Shown: positions 32,806-36,372 of the stretch, piece after piece
Layout of the letters: each line of letters opens with the position of its first letter
Numbering within the stretch: the stretch's first letter is position 1
Source: Chitinophaga solisilvae
GTDB lineage: Bacteria; Bacteroidota; Bacteroidia; Chitinophagales; Chitinophagaceae
Direction of reading: 5' to 3'
Length of the DNA stretch: 36,372 bases
Assembly (NCBI RefSeq): GCF_009928525.1
Contig: NZ_JAABOK010000029.1
Coordinates: 1 to 36,372 of the forward strand
Notes under the pieces: model-generated
Told to the model about the DNA's origin: nothing
The model's input: the letters and a program-made list of their open reading frames with translations, nothing else
Databases searched by the model: none
Made by a program: the position numbers and the translations under genes

Positions 32806-32818
32806 ACGGGATACCCGT
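32806..32818. terminator. Small hairpin between convergent DoxX and SPFH genes
   Basis: ACGGG-ATA-CCCGT forms a 5-bp stem in a 20-bp convergent gap. There is no strong T run on either side, so it is at best a weak terminator. Confidence 0.3.
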
Positions 32819-32823
32819 GAGGG

Positions 32824-34749
32824 TTATTCGTTTGATATCTCTTTATCTTTTTCTTTATCTTTTTTGGCTACTTCCTCCAGGAGTTTAAGGCCGAGTAAAC
32901 CGCTGATGGGCCCATTGGCGCCGTCTCCGCCACCACCGATGAGAATATCGGGCATGATACGGATGTTTTGTGCGCCAATGGCTTCCATAACTTTCAGCTG
33001 GGTGAAGTTGCTGCCACCCATTGCCTCTACCGCCAGTTTATACGATTCCGCACTGGACTGACCGATAGCGAGTATTTTTTCCGCTTCTGCCTTACCGGTC
33101 AGTGAAATTTTCTCGGCATCTGCTTTCGCGATCCATTCAGTACGGTCGGCCTCCGCTTTGGCGAGCAGTCTTACCTTTTCCGCCTCGCCGCTTGCCAGCA
33201 GCTTCATACGATCACTTTCCGCATTAGCCTGCAGGCGTACGCTGTTGGCATCACCGGTCGCTTTCTTTACAGAGGCGTCGGCAATTTTTTCTGCGATGAG
33301 TACACCCTGGTCCGCCTTCACGATTTCTTTCTGCATTTCAGCCACGGCAGTTTCCTTTTCGAGCGACTGGCGTGTTTCCTGTGCCTGGCGCTGGGTTTCG
33401 TAGGTAACTTTTTGTTCTTCCGCAATTTTACGGTCTGTGAGTGTTTTCATCAGGCTCTCCGGTGGTACAATGTCACCGATAAGGGTATCCACACCGAAAA
33501 CGTTGTACTGATCCAGTACATGCCCGATATGTTCCTTTGCGGCTGTCTGCCTTTCCTTACGGCTGGTCAGGAAGCTGATAACGTCGGCGCCCTGGGCGGA
33601 GTTACGGAAATAGTTACCAATAGTGGGTTCCAGCACCTGGGTAACCAGGTTGCTCATATTTCCGAAGCGTGCAATAACTTTAGGGGCTTCCGTTGTGGGA
33701 ATATGGATGATCTGGGAAACATCCAGGTTGAAGGTAAAGCCGTCCTTGCTTCGCACGGTGATGGTAGACAGGTTTTTATCCAGCTGATGTGATTCACTTC
33801 TGGCAGAAGCCCAGTTCAGTACCAGGTTGGTGGTAGGTACCAGTTCTACTTTCATGATGTAGGGGTTGACGGGGTATTTACCTGGTCCTAACGGTTCCGC
33901 CCATACGCCTTTGGTGCCTTTGGCCACAATATTGCCGTGTTTGAATTCAGCGCCGCTGATGTCCACTCCGTCGTTACCCACGAAAGATATCACCACGCCA
34001 ACGTGACCGATAGCGATTTCCGTCATTTTCACCAGTTCAATTTTTGCAAACCAGGGGTTGATAAAATAGGAACCTGCCAGTATTACCTGCTCCTGTAATC
34101 CTTTGTAGCCGCCTTTGCTGAGGAATGCATCCACATCCTGGAAGTTGTTATGTTCCTGGATGATTTTACCTGCGATAGAGCCGGCTTCGATGGCCTGTCC
34201 TTCCAGTGTGGTCACGATACCTACCGCATTGTCGGGGATAGAGATCATGTCCGTTATTTCCACTTCAAAGAGGAAGGTGTTGATACGGTAGGAGCCGGGT
34301 GTGATGATGGCTGTCTGCCGTCCTTTGCGGCCGCCGCTGGTAAGGAATGATACGGCATCCTGGAAGGTATCGCAGGGTACCTTGCGGGCGAGGATAGCGC
34401 CGGTTGGGAGTTCGGCGCCGTCTTTTGCCAGTACCAGTCCGATTTTACCGGTGGGGATGATGGTAAAGGGCTGAAAGGTTACGCTGTACTGCCAGATCCA
34501 TTTCCAGAAGTAAACGCCGGGGGCGAGTGTCTGCGCCTGGAAGCCCGCTTCTCCGTTCGTGGCCAGGATACGGCCTTCCGGCAGTTCCTGTTTACCAAAG
34601 AGTACAAATTTTTTGGTAACCAGGCCGATGCGGTCTTCCGGTACGATCACAACGCCGAAGCATATACGAAGAATAACTTTGTACGCCAGCAGGCATAACA
34701 ATGGCACGCCAATGAGCAATGCCCATTTTAAAACAGGATTGTGTTCCAT
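32824..34749 (-). CDS. Flotillin-like SPFH/band 7 protein with vault-like N-terminal repeats
   Basis: This is a 641-residue membrane-anchored scaffold protein. An N-terminal helix (about 9-28) is followed by four beta-repeats containing P/A-GxYxxN...VE...IP...G-V (near residues 77-111, 151-184, 225-261 and 289-315). The SPFH/band 7 domain lies at about 315-440 (ITVRSKDGFTFNLDVSQIIH). A long flotillin-type coiled coil follows (440-580) with AEAEK and AESDR repeats, then a Gly-rich stretch (GGGGDGANG) and a charged tail. Flotillin-type proteins form ring or cage assemblies in membrane microdomains. No NfeD partner gene lies beside it. The 540 bp upstream hold no evident gene. Confidence 0.9.
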   Translation of the reverse strand: MEHNPVLKWALLIGVPLLCLLAYKVILRICFGVVIVPEDRIGLVTKKFVLFGKQELPEGRILATNGEAGFQAQTLAPGVYFWKWIWQYSVTFQPFTIIPTGKIGLVLAKDGAELPTGAILARKVPCDTFQDAVSFLTSGGRKGRQTAIITPGSYRINTFLFEVEITDMISIPDNAVGIVTTLEGQAIEAGSIAGKIIQEHNNFQDVDAFLSKGGYKGLQEQVILAGSYFINPWFAKIELVKMTEIAIGHVGVVISFVGNDGVDISGAEFKHGNIVAKGTKGVWAEPLGPGKYPVNPYIMKVELVPTTNLVLNWASARSESHQLDKNLSTITVRSKDGFTFNLDVSQIIHIPTTEAPKVIARFGNMSNLVTQVLEPTIGNYFRNSAQGADVISFLTSRKERQTAAKEHIGHVLDQYNVFGVDTLIGDIVPPESLMKTLTDRKIAEEQKVTYETQRQAQETRQSLEKETAVAEMQKEIVKADQGVLIAEKIADASVKKATGDANSVRLQANAESDRMKLLASGEAEKVRLLAKAEADRTEWIAKADAEKISLTGKAEAEKILAIGQSSAESYKLAVEAMGGSNFTQLKVMEAIGAQNIRIMPDILIGGGGDGANGPISGLLGLKLLEEVAKKDKEKDKEISNE

Positions 34750-35195
34750 GTTGTGGGATATAGAAGGGTGATAAAAAAGATGACGGAGGAAGCGGGCGGC
34801 ATTACGGTGTACAGGCGCTCTTTCCGGCTACAGGCTTGCCGTAGCAGGTATTCCGGGAACAGAACATATACGTATGGTTATGCGGTGAAGCATAGATAAC
34901 GGAAAGTCCGGAGAATACTATTCGGAAATAAACAGTCGAAGTACGGTAAAAGCTGCCCGTGTTTTGACAGGCTTACAACGCGGGTGGGGAAGTGTTGTAG
35001 TTGGTTAAGATAAACGCTGTCATAAAGCGGATGTAATGGTCAGATTCCATTTGGGAGTAAATTGTGGATGTAAAATTGAATATTATTTTTCATCTGTCAA
35101 AATATTTAGAAAGAATTTTCTTTCGCTGGATAAAAATCCTGTGCCGATATTTGAAAAAAGAAGTTATATTGAGATGCATTTTTTTTGTTTTCTTT
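34750..35195. other. 446-bp non-coding stretch upstream of the ROK operators
   Basis: No convincing coding sequence, RNA gene or repeat was found between the SPFH and ROK genes. Base composition becomes AT-rich after about 35050. An open frame at 35064-35264 has no protein character and runs through the ROK operators, so it is not a gene. Confidence 0.6.
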
Positions 35196-35265
35196 GCTAA
35201 AACGATTTATTTGGCCTTTGTCAACCAAACAATACATATATTTGTCGAAGCTAAAACGATTTAGC
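35196..35265. promoter_or_regulatory. Paired LacI-type operators around the ROK-gene promoter
   Basis: The site at 35250-35265 is GCTAAAACGATTTAGC, a palindrome with perfect GCTAAA/TTTAGC half-sites around a CG centre, like LacI-family operators. The site at 35196-35211 is the same except for its last two bases. Centres are 54 bp apart, about five helical turns, so both lie on the same face. A -7 box TATATTTG (35237-35244) lies between them, and the downstream site covers the first transcribed bases. No LacI-family gene is in the window. Confidence 0.7.
35237..35244 (+). promoter_or_regulatory. -7 box TATATTTG for the ROK gene
   Basis: This is an exact TAnnTTTG match, 45 bp before the ATG at 35290. 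A TTTG at 35217-35220 is a possible -33 element, though the 16-bp spacer is short. Confidence 0.55.
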
Positions 35266-35289
35266 CAAAATTCTATATTTTAACCTTTT

Positions 35290-36162
35290 ATGAGTAGTTC
35301 CATGGCATTAGGAATTGATATTGGGGGTTCCCATATTACTGCAGCAGTGGTGAACCTGGAAACGAGAACGATTGATACCGGTTCCTGGAAACGTACGCGT
35401 GTCAACTCACAGGGCACGCCCGGAGAAATCATCGATGCATGGGCAGAAGTGATTGAAGATGCCTTCAGAACAGCGCCGGTAGCTACCTGGCACATCGGTA
35501 TCGGCATGCCCGGTCCTTTTGATTATACGGAAGGCATCAGCCTGATGAAAGACCAGCACAAGTACGATGCCCTCTACAACCTGAACGTAAAGCAACTGCT
35601 GGCAGCACGCCTCTCGCTGACGCCGGACCACATCCGCTTCATCAACGATGCCGGCTGTTTCCTGCAGGGAGAAGTATTCAGCGGCGCAGCCCGCAATTAC
35701 AAACACGTCATCGGACTTACCCTGGGCACAGGACTCGGCTCTGCCGTATATCACGGCACACTGGCAGAAGACGCCAACCGCTGGTGCGCCCCCTTCCTGG
35801 ACGGCATCGCGGAAGACTACCTCTCTACCCGCTGGTTCATTAAACGCTTCCACGAGTTAACAGGCATCACCGTCAAAGATGTGAAAGCACTGACCGAGCT
35901 CACCACCTCCGGCGCGCACGTTCAGCAGGTATTCGATGAATTTGCCCGTCACCTTTCTGCCTTCCTGCTCACCTTCATCAAAGACGAATCCCCTGAAGCC
36001 ATCGTCATCGGCGGCAATATCGCCAACGCCGCGGAACGCTTCTTCCCGGCCGTTACACGTGAACTTGAAAACAACAATATTCATATTCCCCTGCTCCAGG
36101 CCGCACTGAGCGAACAGGCAGCGATATTGGGGGCAGCGTCCCTCTGGAAACCGGAGGTTTAA
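35290..36162 (+). CDS. ROK-family sugar kinase-like protein
   Basis: This is a 290-residue ATP-dependent sugar kinase-like protein of the ROK family. It starts ALGIDIGGSHITAAVVNL (ATP phosphate-binding loop), has the IGIGMPGPFDY segment, the catalytic Asp in RFINDAGCFLQGE, and the second glycine-rich loop GLTLGTGLGSAV. The usual ROK zinc motif (GxCxCGxxGCxE) is missing; the region reads DANRWCAPFLDGIAEDYLS. That is seen in a minority of ROK members. The substrate may be a hexose or amino sugar. Two start codons are possible, Met1 or Met5 (35302). Paired operators sit upstream, and a family-2 repeat arm begins at the stop codon. Confidence 0.88.
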   Translation: MSSSMALGIDIGGSHITAAVVNLETRTIDTGSWKRTRVNSQGTPGEIIDAWAEVIEDAFRTAPVATWHIGIGMPGPFDYTEGISLMKDQHKYDALYNLNVKQLLAARLSLTPDHIRFINDAGCFLQGEVFSGAARNYKHVIGLTLGTGLGSAVYHGTLAEDANRWCAPFLDGIAEDYLSTRWFIKRFHELTGITVKDVKALTELTTSGAHVQQVFDEFARHLSAFLLTFIKDESPEAIVIGGNIANAAERFFPAVTRELENNNIHIPLLQAALSEQAAILGAASLWKPEV

Positions 36163-36221
36163 TTACGAATTACGAATTGCGAATTACGAATGTAGAAGCG
36201 AAGATTAAAACGAAGATTAAA
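36161..36221 (-). repeat. Family-2 intergenic repeat, single arm at the ROK gene end
   Basis: Starting at the ROK stop codon, iterated AATTACGAATTGCGAATTAC words lead into GTAGAAGCGAAGATTAAAACG. This is the family-2 module in the orientation of the left arm of palindrome C. No matching right arm is seen before the IS element begins at 36251. Confidence 0.8.
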
Positions 36222-36252
36222 GGTGACAACTATAAAACATCTCTTTGGTATG

Positions 36253-36281
36253 CCCCCCAAAAGTTAGACACTTTTGGGGGG
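36253..36281. promoter_or_regulatory. Terminal hairpin of the IS, likely terminator or RBS sequestration
   Basis: CCCCCCAAAAGT (36253-36264), loop TAGAC, ACTTTTGGGGGG (36270-36281) make a perfect 12-bp stem followed by TATTTTTAT. It lies 7 bp before the transposase ATG. It can act as a terminator against incoming transcription, or hide the G-run that could serve as a ribosome binding site in read-through mRNA. Confidence 0.6.
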
Positions 36282-36288
36282 TATTTTT

Positions 36289-36372
36289 ATGGATAAACGA
36301 GTTAAATACAGTTTAAAACAAAAATTGTCAGCAGTACGTAGCATAATATCTGGCAAAGAGAACGCGGTATCT
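36289..36372 (+). CDS. IS3-family transposase N-terminus (OrfA-like), partial
   Basis: The first 28 residues (MDKRVKYSLKQKLSAVRSI, then ISGKENAVS) match the basic start and first helix of the helix-turn-helix DNA-binding part of IS3-family OrfA proteins, which recognise the terminal repeats. The frame is open to the window edge, so the catalytic DDE part and any programmed frameshift cannot be seen. The start is only 7 bp after a strong hairpin. Confidence 0.75.
   Translation, partial: MDKRVKYSLKQKLSAVRSIISGKENAVS

Larger units (their letters stand above)
36251..36372 (+). mobile_element. Left end of an IS3-like insertion sequence, runs off the window
   Basis: The element begins TGCCCCCCAAAAGTTAGACA, close to the terminal inverted repeats of many IS3-family elements (TG...CCCCCAAAAAGTTAGACA). 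It continues into a short reading frame with a transposase-like N-terminus. Only one end is inside the window, so the target duplication cannot be checked. Confidence 0.75.

Noticed and set aside
35064..35264. 66-codon open frame upstream of the ROK gene
   Set aside because: It runs through the promoter and operators and is AT-driven low complexity.

Overview
The window looks like chromosomal DNA from a Bacteroidota soil-type bacterium, most likely Chitinophaga or a close relative. The evidence is several promoters with the Bacteroidota -7 box TAnnTTTG, a TonB-dependent receptor with an N-terminal carboxypeptidase-regulatory-like domain, a DUF4251 protein, a 3-keto-disaccharide hydrolase (DUF1080) gene next to a cytochrome c dehydrogenase gene, signal peptides ending in A-Q, and short 5' leaders without clear Shine-Dalgarno sites. 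The genus is inferred, not proven.

Layout. 1-157: a 5'-truncated NRPS adenylation-domain fragment abutting an intergenic repeat. 161-3105: a small secreted protein, a pentapeptide-repeat protein, a 58-bp tandem array whose edge carries the dinB promoter, DNA polymerase IV, and an orphan contact-dependent-inhibition immunity-like gene. 3151-4935: a GlxA-type AraC regulator followed by a secreted metal-binding/DJ-1 protein. 5070-8154 (minus): an ABC exporter, an ankyrin protein and a small membrane protein. 8299-10107: a DUF4251 protein, a GNAT acetyltransferase and a HAD phosphatase. 10407-14246: a two-gene operon for periplasmic oxidised-sugar metabolism. 14366-17309 (minus): aminopeptidase P, a frameshifted AraC-type regulator and a four-helix membrane protein. 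17573-22522: a complete tetR-tolC-emrA-emrB multidrug efflux operon with a cluster of three operators. 22635-31772 (minus): a TonB-dependent receptor, an Mpo1-like protein and a 1905-residue alpha-2-macroglobulin with a TonB plug module inserted. 31888-36162: an HxlR/DoxX divergent pair, a flotillin-like SPFH protein and a ROK kinase behind paired operators. 36251-end: the left end of an IS3-like element.

The two most unusual features are these. First, the alpha-2-macroglobulin has an intact CxEQ thioester motif, and a carboxypeptidase-regulatory plus SusC-type plug module sits just before its A2M domain, roughly where animal homologues carry their bait or anaphylatoxin segment. Second, three very long, nearly perfect palindromes (arms of 53, 49 and 48 bp) fill the gap between convergent genes almost exactly from stop codon to stop codon. 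They are built from two repeat families as the outer arm plus an inner stem that differs at each locus. Unpaired arms of the same families lie elsewhere in the window, often at gene ends, including the breakpoint of the NRPS fragment and the 3' end of the ROK gene beside the IS element.

No rRNA, tRNA, CRISPR array or replication origin was seen.
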